Assembly: GCF_006227205.1 (NCBI RefSeq)
Contig: NZ_VCNG01000005.1
Span: 331,629 to 395,628, forward strand
DNA from: Pseudomonas sp. ICMP22404
GTDB lineage: Bacteria > Pseudomonadota > Gammaproteobacteria > Pseudomonadales > Pseudomonadaceae
Length of the DNA: 64,000 nt
Direction: 5' to 3'
In this document: in pieces, positions 54,200-62,186 of the stretch
Layout of the letters: each line of letters begins with the position of its first letter
How positions within the stretch are numbered: position 1 is the first letter of the stretch
The notes under the pieces: model-generated
The model's database searches: none
Seen by the model: only the letters and a program-made list of their open reading frames with translations
What the model was told of the DNA's origin: nothing
Position numbers and translations under genes: made by a program

Positions 54200-54817
54200 A
54201 TGCAAATACGTGTCGCGGAAACTAAAACGCCATTATGGGTACAGGCCGCAGAGGTAGTAAAAGACAAGTTTCGAAGTTCTTACGCGGCTTCGGTAGAACC
54301 GAATCCACAATACTTTGCGGTCACTCAGGACCAGGAAGATCGCATACTCGCGTGTGCCGGTATTACTTTTGCGGATCACCGCATTCTTTTTTCCGAACAA
54401 TACCTGACACAACCGATTGAGGAGATCTTGTCCCAGCGTTTCGAGAAAACCATCGAGCGTTCGAACATTGTCGAGATCGGCAATCTGATTTCCCATCATC
54501 TCACAGCGGGAATGATTCTCGTTAATATGATTCCGTTGTTGTCCTGGTGCATGGGCGGGCATTACCTGTTGTGCACTGTTACGCCTCGGGTCCGGCAAAT
54601 GATGGAAAGTTGCCAGATCGATTTCGAGCCGCTGTTGACCGCTGACCCCACCCGCCTGGCCGACGATAGCGGCAAGAACTGGGGGACCTATTACGCCAAG
54701 AAGCCGGTTACCGGTTTCATCCGGGTCGATCCTAAGCGCTCACGTTTCGCCGCCACGACGCTCAACACCTCGTTCACGCAATTGCCCGGTGAAACCCTGG
54801 CGAGGGCGCAGCCATGA
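54200..54817 (+). CDS. Thermostable hemolysin family (GNAT-like) protein
   Basis: 205 residues from ATG 54200 with the strong ribosome site GGACGGAGGAGG. The middle (RSNIVEIGNLISHH, then LVNMIPLLSWCMGGHYLLCTVTPRVRQMM) matches the T_hemolysin family, whose fold resembles acyl-homoserine-lactone synthases and GNAT acyltransferases. The hemolysin name comes from a Vibrio protein and does not show toxicity here. As the first gene of the operon, it could acylate an amino precursor or make a signal-like molecule (inference). The N-terminal third is AT-richer than neighbours. Confidence 0.8.
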   Translation: MQIRVAETKTPLWVQAAEVVKDKFRSSYAASVEPNPQYFAVTQDQEDRILACAGITFADHRILFSEQYLTQPIEEILSQRFEKTIERSNIVEIGNLISHHLTAGMILVNMIPLLSWCMGGHYLLCTVTPRVRQMMESCQIDFEPLLTADPTRLADDSGKNWGTYYAKKPVTGFIRVDPKRSRFAATTLNTSFTQLPGETLARAQP

Positions 54818-56376
54818 GCGGTGGTTTTATCAATCTGCTGAAACAGGCACTGCAGGACAACCGCCAGGCGGTATGTGCGGTTGACTGGACGTCGGGCACC
54901 GAGTCTGTGGCGCTGACCTACGGCGAACTGGAGCACCGGGCGCTTAATCTGGCTGCTGAGCTGCAACGACGTTTCGCAACGCCGGCCCACGGCGATCAAG
55001 TGGTGCTGGGGATTGCGACGCGCAACAGCAGCGACTGGCTGGTGGCCGACCTGGCGTGCCTGTTTGCCGGGATTACCGCCTTGCCGTTGCCGCTGGCGTT
55101 CAGTCAGTCCCAGGCCGAGCATCTGGCCGAGCGTTGCGACGGATTTCTGGTGGATGCCGCCGGGCAGCGGACACTGGCGCAACGCTGGAAGCTGAATTTC
55201 CCTGATAGCCGCCTGCGCCGTCTCAGTGAGCCAGTGATCGAGCAGCCGCTGGCACACACACCGGACGCAGAGGGTGACTGGATCTGCAAGATCATTCACA
55301 CCTCGGGCACCACCAGCCGGCCGAAAGGCGTGCGCTTGAGCAATCACGCGGTTGGCGCGGTGCTGACGTCGTTGCGCGAACGCATGCCGGTCAATGCCCA
55401 TCGTCGGTATCTGTCGCTGGTACCGCTGAGCTTGTTGCTTGAACAGGTGACCGCCGCTTACCTGCCGCTCCTGGCCGGTGGGACCGTGCATTTCCTGCCG
55501 CCGAGCGAAGCATTGCTCGGCGAGCCTGGGGCTTCGCCGCAGCGTCTGGTCGACTGGATCCTGCAGGTCCAGCCGACGGCCCTGACGGTGCCGCCAGTCA
55601 TGATCAATCGCTTCCTGGAACAATTGAACGATGGCGGCGAGGCGGGGGCGCGGCTGGCAAGTTACCTGAAGTCCGGGGCTCACATTACCTGCGGCGGCGC
55701 GGCGGTGAGTATCGACGCCCTGCACGATCTGGCCGAGCAAGGTATCGAGGTGTACCAGGGCTACGGACTGTCGGAAAACGCCTCGGTGGTCAGCATGAAC
55801 ACCTTTGAAGAGCAGCGCCTGGGCAGCGTCGGCAAGCCGCTTCCCCATGTTCAGGTACGGATCGGCGCCGACCAGACCATCGAGGTCAAGAGCAGTTCTC
55901 TGTTCAGCGGTTACTCGGGGACGGACCCCAGCGCGTGCTCCATGTCGGATGACGGCTGGATGGACACCGGGGACCTGGGGATGCTCGACGAAGACGGCTA
56001 CCTCTACGTGCATGGCCGCAAGAAGAACGTGATCTGCCTGCCCAACGGCCGCAATGTCAGCCCCGAGCAGGTCGAGCTGGAGTATCGCAAATACCCGGGC
56101 GTGAACGACGCCGCGGTGTTCTTCGATGAGCAACACGGTCTTGTGGCGTTGCTGTGTGTCGAGTCGACGCCGGCCAGGGATGAACTGATTAGCTGGTCGA
56201 CTGGCCGTTTCTCCGACATCGAACGACCGAACCGGCTCTGGTTGTTGGCCAAGGACGATCCGTTGATCGAACAACTCTACACCGTCACCGGCCGACCGAA
56301 ACGCGCCGATATCGCCACTGTTTTTTCCACTCTGCAAGGGAACGCATCCAATGAGCACACCTGCCTTTCACTTTGA
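54814..56376 (+). CDS. Acyl-AMP/acyl-CoA synthetase (ANL superfamily)
   Basis: 520 residues from ATG 54814, which overlaps the upstream stop (ATGA). Core motif TSGTTSRPKG at residues 163-172, GYGLSENASVV at about 314-324, and DTGDLGMLDEDGYLYVHGRKKN near 387-408. The terminal TVTGRPKRADI supplies the expected catalytic Lys. Activates a carboxylate as adenylate and probably as a thioester or amide; the substrate pocket is unreadable by eye. Its final 26 bases overlap the TauD gene. Confidence 0.88.
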   Translation: MSGGFINLLKQALQDNRQAVCAVDWTSGTESVALTYGELEHRALNLAAELQRRFATPAHGDQVVLGIATRNSSDWLVADLACLFAGITALPLPLAFSQSQAEHLAERCDGFLVDAAGQRTLAQRWKLNFPDSRLRRLSEPVIEQPLAHTPDAEGDWICKIIHTSGTTSRPKGVRLSNHAVGAVLTSLRERMPVNAHRRYLSLVPLSLLLEQVTAAYLPLLAGGTVHFLPPSEALLGEPGASPQRLVDWILQVQPTALTVPPVMINRFLEQLNDGGEAGARLASYLKSGAHITCGGAAVSIDALHDLAEQGIEVYQGYGLSENASVVSMNTFEEQRLGSVGKPLPHVQVRIGADQTIEVKSSSLFSGYSGTDPSACSMSDDGWMDTGDLGMLDEDGYLYVHGRKKNVICLPNGRNVSPEQVELEYRKYPGVNDAAVFFDEQHGLVALLCVESTPARDELISWSTGRFSDIERPNRLWLLAKDDPLIEQLYTVTGRPKRADIATVFSTLQGNASNEHTCLSL

Positions 56377-57232
56377 AAACCCGGACGTCTCCATCGTCGA
56401 GTCGCACCACTTCGCCAGCCTGGGCAAGGCCGAGTTGTATGAGCTGCTGGGACACTACGGTGTCGTGCTGTTTCGCAACTGTATCCACAACGCCGAGGCG
56501 TTCAGCGCCTACGTCAAGCAAAACAGTTCCCGGCTGAGCCTGGACCCTGCACGGGTCATGGTCGGTGGTGCCGCGCAGTTGGTGGATGCCGGACATCAGG
56601 CGGTCGGCCTGCATTGCGAAAACGGCAATTCACCGTTCTGGCCGGACATGACCTGGTTCTATTGCCAGGAAGCGCCGCGCAAGGGTTCGCAAACCACGAT
56701 CTGCGACGGTGAGAAAGTGCTGGCGAGGCTGTCCCCGGGCTGCCGCAGCTTCTTCGAAAACAACCCTATTCGCTACAGCCGCACCGTGGCGGGGGAAAAG
56801 TGGCGCCGGCTGGTTTGTCATTATTCGCCGACTCTGTCGAACCCGGCAGACGTGGTCATCGAGGATCTGTTGCAGATCATTGGCAATGACCCGCAGACGC
56901 AGATTTCCTTCAACCCGGCCGATGACTCGATGCACTACGCCTTCAGCACGCCGGCGATCCTTACCTCTGCGTTCAGCCAGCGCCCGGCGTTTGCGAACAG
57001 CATCCTGGGGCCTTCGTTCAACTACGAGGCGCCGGTGATCGATACGGTGGATGGGCAGGTGATTCCCGCCGAGTTCCTGGCCGAAATCGCCGAAGTCTCC
57101 GCCCAGTACACCGTTCCGGTGGGTTGGCGTGACCATGACGTGGTCATGATCGATAACCGTCGGGTCATGCACGGTCGTGAAACCATCGTCGATGAACGTC
57201 GACGCATTTTCAATGCGCTGAGCTATCGCTGA
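56351..57232 (+). CDS. TauD/TfdA-family Fe(II)/2-oxoglutarate dioxygenase
   Basis: 293 residues from ATG 56351, within the end of the previous gene. The facial triad is visible: HCE (His88 and Glu90, HxE variant as in clavaminate synthase-like members) and distal His274 in RRVMHGRE. The 2OG carboxylate is likely held by Arg284 or Arg285 in ERRRIFNAL. Hydroxylation, desaturation or cyclisation of a bound amino substrate is likely. Uses Glu instead of the commoner Asp in the HxD site. Confidence 0.88.
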   Translation: MSTPAFHFENPDVSIVESHHFASLGKAELYELLGHYGVVLFRNCIHNAEAFSAYVKQNSSRLSLDPARVMVGGAAQLVDAGHQAVGLHCENGNSPFWPDMTWFYCQEAPRKGSQTTICDGEKVLARLSPGCRSFFENNPIRYSRTVAGEKWRRLVCHYSPTLSNPADVVIEDLLQIIGNDPQTQISFNPADDSMHYAFSTPAILTSAFSQRPAFANSILGPSFNYEAPVIDTVDGQVIPAEFLAEIAEVSAQYTVPVGWRDHDVVMIDNRRVMHGRETIVDERRRIFNALSYR

Positions 57233-57241
57233 GAGGGTGCC

Positions 57242-58366
57242 ATGAATAACGATAAATATATTATTGGCGGGCAGTACGAGACGTACCTCGACGGCGATGG
57301 TCGGCAGATCATCGACCTGACCGGCGGGTTTGGCTTCCAGGTGCCAGCGCTGATCGATGCGGTCACCCGTCAGGCGCAGATCATGGGCTTGTCCAACCGG
57401 GTACTGATGTCTGCACCGCTGATTGCCTTGTGCCGCCGTCTGGCCGAGCTGCTGCCTGAGCCGTTGGTCAGTTCCTATGTGTGCAGTTCCGGTGATGAAG
57501 CGTTCGAGGGCGCCTTGAAGTTATGCAAGGGGCTCAAGCCGAAGGGCAACACCATCGTGTTTATCCAGGGGGGTGATTACGGCTCACTGACCTACGGGCG
57601 TTGCCTCAACGCCGCGCAGGGCGACCTGGACGTGCAACATTTCCAGGGCTTCAAGCGCGTGGCGATTCGTCATCTCGCGGACTTGGACTCGGTGGACTGG
57701 AGTGATTGCTTCGCGGTCTGCCACAGCAGTACCCGTCTCGATGCGAACGGTCGATTGCAAATGCTCGAACCGGCCCTGGTCGAGCGCTTGCATGCCCGTG
57801 CGGCGCAAGCCTCGGTGCCGGTGATCGCGGTGGATACCCAGACCTGCCTCGGCAGCCTGGGCACGCTGTTCGGTTTCCAGCGTTATCGTTGTGTCCCGGA
57901 CATTGTCGTGCTCGGTGGAGCGCTGGGGGGCAGTGCGATTCCCATCGGCACCTATACCTGCAGCGAGCGCATGGCCTGGCAGGTCTATGGACGCAGCAGC
58001 CCGGCCAAGCATGGCAGCACCACGGCCGGTAATCCGATGGCCTGCGTGGCGGCCTTGGCCGCGCTGGATTATGTGCAGGCCCACGACTCGCCCCGCCAAT
58101 GCCTGGAAAACGGTCAGCGACTGGCGCAGACCCTGGCGTCGTTCGGCGCCGTGGCCGAGGGCGGCTGGGTCAGCCTGCCGCTGGCCGATGACCTGCAGCC
58201 GAGTGTGCTGTGCGAGGCCCTTTACCAGCGAGGCGTCTATGTCAGTGTGCCCCGTGGCCGCGAATTGATCTTGCGTTGCCCGATCACCGCTCGCCCCGAA
58301 CACGTTCAACGTGCCGCAAACCTCATCAAGGAGACCCTAAGCCATGTCCTTACTCAGGCCGCATGA
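57242..58366 (+). CDS. Class-III aminotransferase homologue lacking the PLP lysine
   Basis: 374 residues, about 70 shorter than its neighbour. Class-III features are clear: SSGDEAFEGALKL, VDTQTCLGSLG (Asp198 for the pyridine nitrogen), and KHGSTTAGNPMAC (His257 region, the phosphate-binding loop normally supplied to the partner subunit). But the catalytic Lys position in PDIVVLGGALGG is Gly226 (codon 57917-57919), and the usual YHG motif reads DYG. It therefore cannot form a normal Schiff base. It may form a heterodimer with the intact enzyme of the next gene, as in serine palmitoyltransferase. Its stop overlaps the next gene's start by 23 bases. Confidence 0.85.
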   Translation: MNNDKYIIGGQYETYLDGDGRQIIDLTGGFGFQVPALIDAVTRQAQIMGLSNRVLMSAPLIALCRRLAELLPEPLVSSYVCSSGDEAFEGALKLCKGLKPKGNTIVFIQGGDYGSLTYGRCLNAAQGDLDVQHFQGFKRVAIRHLADLDSVDWSDCFAVCHSSTRLDANGRLQMLEPALVERLHARAAQASVPVIAVDTQTCLGSLGTLFGFQRYRCVPDIVVLGGALGGSAIPIGTYTCSERMAWQVYGRSSPAKHGSTTAGNPMACVAALAALDYVQAHDSPRQCLENGQRLAQTLASFGAVAEGGWVSLPLADDLQPSVLCEALYQRGVYVSVPRGRELILRCPITARPEHVQRAANLIKETLSHVLTQAA

Positions 58367-59684
58367 ACAACTGCTGGATGATTGCCAGCGGTACTGGAGC
58401 GCCTCGGCGGCCAAGCTCTATCGCCTGGGCAAGACCAGCGTCGAGCAACAGGCCGATGGCATTCACGTCACCGACCACACCGGCAAGCGCTTTATCGACT
58501 GTGCGTGCAGCTACGGCGTGTTCATCGTCGGCCATCGCAACCCGATGGTCCGCGAGCAGGTGCAAGCGCAACTGAACCAGATGGCCTGGGTACCGGAGGG
58601 TCGGCGTCATCCGCTCCAGGACAAATTGACTGAACGTCTGTGCCAACTGGTGCCGGGGGAGTGGGGGGACGTGCAGTACATGGTCTCTGGGGCCGAGGCC
58701 ATCGAGCAGAGCCTGCGCTATGCGTTGCGTATCCAACCACACCGGCGCGGGATCGTGGTGATGAGCGGCTCCTACCACGGCAAAACCCTGGCGGCGATGA
58801 GCATCCTGGGGCAACGACAAAACCACAGCAGCTATGGCATCGCAGCGCCCTACGTGACCCATGTGCCCTACGGTGATTTTGCGGCCCTGCAAAAGGCCGT
58901 CGGCGAGGGCGTGTGCGCGGTGTATGTCGAACCGATCCTGGGCGGCGCGCACCTGCAGGTGCCACCGCTGGGCTACATGGCCAATCTGCGGGCCTTGTGC
59001 GATGCCACCGGAACCCTATTGGTGGCGGATGAGATCCAGACCGGTTTCGGTCGCTGCGGCAAATGGTTCGCCGTGCAATATGACGACGTGGTGCCCGATA
59101 TCATGATCCTCTCCAAGGGCCTGACCGGCGGCTACACCTCGTTTGCCTGCGCCATGTACAGCAAGCGCCTGGCGACGCAGTTCCCGCTCAGTGAAATCGA
59201 GCCTGATACGCGCACCAATGGCGGGCATCCGGTGGCATGCGCCTCGGCGCTGGCGGCCATCGATTACATTGAGCAGAACAACCTGGTGGAGCAGTCACAG
59301 ATCAACGGCGGCTTGCTGCGCCACGGTCTGCAACGCCTGGCACTGCGCTATCCGCACATCGTCGAGGACGTGCCGGGGGTGGGACTGATGACGGGGTTGC
59401 GCTTGCGCGGTTCGGTCTATGAGGCCCTGATGAGCATGGAGCTGAGCAAGCGCGGCATTCATGCCGGCCATTCGATGAATGAAAAGGCCAAGCGTCCGGT
59501 GCTGCGCTTTTACCCACCGTTGAACATCTCGCCCGATGCGTTGCGCCATGTCCTGGCAATGATCGAAGAGGCCCTGGAGGCCATCGACCGGCGGCCGAAG
59601 CTGGCGGTCAAGGCATTCTCCCTGGTGGTGCGCAACATGTACCAGTTGCCCAACAAGTGGCTGCGCAGCAAGGAGGCGTCGTGA
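58344..59684 (+). CDS. Class-III pyridoxal-phosphate aminotransferase
   Basis: 446 residues. Motifs intact: SYHGKTLAAMS, VADEIQTGFGRCGKWF and PDIMILSKGLTGG with Lys258 (codon 59115-59117). The C-terminal extension (RPKLAVKAFSLVVRNMYQLPN) resembles omega- and ornithine-type aminotransferases. It transfers an amino group in the cluster pathway or serves as the catalytic half of a heterodimer with the preceding gene product. The TNGGHPVAC loop differs from the GNP form. Confidence 0.92.
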   Translation: MSLLRPHEQLLDDCQRYWSASAAKLYRLGKTSVEQQADGIHVTDHTGKRFIDCACSYGVFIVGHRNPMVREQVQAQLNQMAWVPEGRRHPLQDKLTERLCQLVPGEWGDVQYMVSGAEAIEQSLRYALRIQPHRRGIVVMSGSYHGKTLAAMSILGQRQNHSSYGIAAPYVTHVPYGDFAALQKAVGEGVCAVYVEPILGGAHLQVPPLGYMANLRALCDATGTLLVADEIQTGFGRCGKWFAVQYDDVVPDIMILSKGLTGGYTSFACAMYSKRLATQFPLSEIEPDTRTNGGHPVACASALAAIDYIEQNNLVEQSQINGGLLRHGLQRLALRYPHIVEDVPGVGLMTGLRLRGSVYEALMSMELSKRGIHAGHSMNEKAKRPVLRFYPPLNISPDALRHVLAMIEEALEAIDRRPKLAVKAFSLVVRNMYQLPNKWLRSKEAS

Positions 59685-61102
59685 ATATGTTCAACCCCGA
59701 CTCGCTGACCCTGCGGGAAATGGCTGGTCTGTTGCGACGTGGCGTGCTGACCAGCGTCACGCTGCTGGAGTTCTACCTGCAGCGGATCGCCGAGCGTAAT
59801 CGGCAGATCAATGCACTGATCCAACTGGCGCCCGTGGAGGATTTGCGGCGCCAGGCCCGCGAAGCCGATGAGATGGCGCGCGTCGGCCAGATCAGTGGTC
59901 CGCTGCACGGTATTCCCATCACCATCAAGGACGTCCTCCACGTCCAGGGATTCAAGATGTCCCGAGGGCTGGAGGAGTTGCTGGGCGACGTCAGCCAGCA
60001 GGACGCCACGGCCGTCGCCCGGCTTCGGCAGGCCGGGGCGATCATCTTGGGCATCAGTAACGTGCCTGAGCTGTGCATGGCCTTCGAGACCGAAAACCTG
60101 ATCTATGGCCGCACCCTCAATCCCCATGACTTGCAACGCTCCGCCGGCGGCAGCAGTGGTGGTGAGGCGGCGGCGATCGCCGCCGGGTGTTCGCCCGCCG
60201 GGCTGGCCTCCGATGCTTGTGGCAGTGTGCGGATACCCGCGCACTTCAACGGCATTTGCGGCTTGAAACTGACCCAGGGCCGGGTGCCATTAACCGGCCA
60301 GTTTCCCAACGACCGCTCCGGTTTGTTTCACATGACCTCGGCTTTTGGCGTGATGGGGCGCTACGTCGATGACCTGGCGTTGCTCGGGCCCCTGATCAGC
60401 GGTGCCGACGGACAGGATCCAGACACCGTCGACGTGCCGTTTGCCGAAAGTGAGCCGCTGGCCAGCCTGCGGGTCGCGCTGTTTTCGGAGTCGGACCGCA
60501 CGCCCGTCAGTGCCGGGGTGAGCGAGGTGTTGCAGCAGGTCGAACGGTGCCTGAGTCAGGTCGTGGCGCAGGTGAGTCCGGTGGCACCGCCGATGCTCGA
60601 GGAGGCCTGCGATGTGCTATGGCGGGTGTTCATCACCGGTGCTGACGCCGGGCGCGGCTGGCGACAGCTGTTCGAGTCGATGAACAAGCGCCGTTTCACC
60701 CCGGCCATCGCCCAGTTGTTGGACATGAGCGAAGCGGCGGAATTGACCGTGGACGAAGTCAAGCGCGACTGGATCGCGATCGACACATTCCGCTATCAAC
60801 TGGCGAAGTTCTTCAAGCAACACGACCTGTTCATCTGCCCGGTATTTCCGGACGTTGCGTTCCGTCATGGAGAATCCCTGGAGGATCGCAACCGCTATGC
60901 CTTCGTGTTCCCGTTCAGTCTCAGCGGTTCACCGGCGGTGGTGATCCGCGCCGGAACCGATGAGGCCACGGGAATGCCCATCGGCATCCAGATTGTCGGG
61001 CCGCACTGGCAGGAGGAGCGGTTGCTGGCAGTGGCGGCTTTCCTTGAACGGGAACTGGAGCGCTGGAGCCCGGTTGCACCTCGTTCGGCGTCGGCGTACT
61101 AG
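59681..61102 (+). CDS. Amidase-signature family enzyme
   Basis: 473 residues from GTG 59681 (four-base overlap with previous stop; AGGAGG upstream); ATG 59687 is an alternative. Catalytic Lys83 in GIPITIKD, the Gly/Ser-rich loop AGGSSGGEAAA (Ser158/159), and Ser182 in DACGSVRIPA (a Cys replaces the usual Gly before GS) are present. It hydrolyses or transfers an amide; it may be the amide-bond-forming or releasing enzyme of the cluster. Last gene of the operon. Confidence 0.9.
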   Translation: MNMFNPDSLTLREMAGLLRRGVLTSVTLLEFYLQRIAERNRQINALIQLAPVEDLRRQAREADEMARVGQISGPLHGIPITIKDVLHVQGFKMSRGLEELLGDVSQQDATAVARLRQAGAIILGISNVPELCMAFETENLIYGRTLNPHDLQRSAGGSSGGEAAAIAAGCSPAGLASDACGSVRIPAHFNGICGLKLTQGRVPLTGQFPNDRSGLFHMTSAFGVMGRYVDDLALLGPLISGADGQDPDTVDVPFAESEPLASLRVALFSESDRTPVSAGVSEVLQQVERCLSQVVAQVSPVAPPMLEEACDVLWRVFITGADAGRGWRQLFESMNKRRFTPAIAQLLDMSEAAELTVDEVKRDWIAIDTFRYQLAKFFKQHDLFICPVFPDVAFRHGESLEDRNRYAFVFPFSLSGSPAVVIRAGTDEATGMPIGIQIVGPHWQEERLLAVAAFLERELERWSPVAPRSASAY

Positions 61103-61145
61103 CGTTGCATGTACGTCGCGCCAGCGTACAAAGCCTGGGGCGATT

Positions 61146-62057
61146 TCAAGCCGTAACGGTTCTGGCATTGCGGCTTGAAATCACCAGCGCCATCATCCCC
61201 AGGCCTACCAGCCCGGCACCGATGATTTCGAGCGCCATCGGTTGCTGCCTGAGCCAGAACCAGTTGAGCAGCGTCACGAACAGGGTGTTGAGGTATACGT
61301 AGGAAATCACTGTGGACGGTGCGATCACCCCGATGGCCCGGTGCAACAGCCAGAACGTGGCGAGGGTGCCGAACAGGGCCAGGTACACCAGCCAGCCGAT
61401 ATCCAGCATCGACAATTGCAGGCCGCTGCGCCAGCCGCCGCTGAACAGGCAGAACACCAAGAGAAACAGTGAGCCGAACAGCATGTTCCAGAACGTCATC
61501 GCCACCGGATCTCGCCCCTTGAGTGCCTTGGCCTTGAATCGTTGACTAAGGGGCGAGTACAGCGCCATCGCCACACAACCGGCACCGAAGACCAGCACCG
61601 GATAAAGCGCCGGCATCTGCCCCGGCACTGCACCTTTAAGCGTCAGCAATACGGCGCCGGCCGCCGCGATCAGCATGGGCAGCAGGCGGCTCTTGAGGTT
61701 TGGACTGGGCAGCAGGAACACTTCGAAGAACAAGGTCATCAATGGCACCAGTGTGTACAGCGTCGCGGTATTGACCGCCGAGGTGTAGCGCAAAGCCTCG
61801 AACAACGAACCAAAATAGGTCGCCAGCAACAGGCCGAGCACTGCGTGGGCCAGCAACCCTTTGGCAGTGATGGGCGAGGTGTTTTTCAGCAACAACGGCG
61901 GTAGGAACAGCAAGGCTGAAAACAGCAGCCGCAAGCCCGTGAGCAGAATCGGGTCGATCGAATGGCTGACCTGAGCCGCTGCGAAGAACGACGAGGCGAT
62001 CAGCATTGCCCAGATAAGCATGCCCCAGTGAGCGGCTGCAAAACCGACGTGTTTCAT
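61146..62057 (-). CDS. EamA-family (DMT) transporter
   Basis: 303 residues from ATG 62057; an in-frame start at 62120 has less support. About ten membrane helices in two EamA repeats (WGMLIWAMLIASSFFAAAQ ... and WLVYLALFGTLATFWLL ... TVISYVYLNTLFVTLLNWF). Likely exports a small metabolite or amino compound. It faces the cluster from the other strand, ending 43 bases from the amidase stop, so it is not part of the operon but may serve it. Confidence 0.85.
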   Translation of the reverse strand: MKHVGFAAAHWGMLIWAMLIASSFFAAAQVSHSIDPILLTGLRLLFSALLFLPPLLLKNTSPITAKGLLAHAVLGLLLATYFGSLFEALRYTSAVNTATLYTLVPLMTLFFEVFLLPSPNLKSRLLPMLIAAAGAVLLTLKGAVPGQMPALYPVLVFGAGCVAMALYSPLSQRFKAKALKGRDPVAMTFWNMLFGSLFLLVFCLFSGGWRSGLQLSMLDIGWLVYLALFGTLATFWLLHRAIGVIAPSTVISYVYLNTLFVTLLNWFWLRQQPMALEIIGAGLVGLGMMALVISSRNARTVTA

Positions 62058-62186
62058 CAAGGTCTTATTCCTGTGTTCGAGAACTGGAACGTCATGATGG
62101 GCAAATCCGTCGGCCGTCATGGGTAGGTGGATAAAGACAGGGCCGCATTCATTGCGGCCCTTTTTTCAGCGACGCGACCGGTTCCG

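Larger units (their letters stand above)
54200..61102 (+). other. Putative small-molecule biosynthetic operon (six coupled genes)
   Basis: Six consecutive rightward genes with overlaps of 4 (54814), 26 (56351), 23 (58344) and 4 (59681) bases and one 9-base gap, all suggestive of one transcript with translational coupling. Enzyme types are an acyltransferase-like, acyl-adenylate former, Fe/2OG oxygenase, two aminotransferases and an amidase. No carrier-protein or polyketide/peptide synthase gene is present, so the product is probably a small amide or modified amino compound. I do not recognise this set as a known pathway. Confidence 0.7.

Noticed and set aside
54200..54817. True hemolysin/toxin
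   Set aside because: No signal peptide or pore-forming features; the context is metabolic and the family name is historical.
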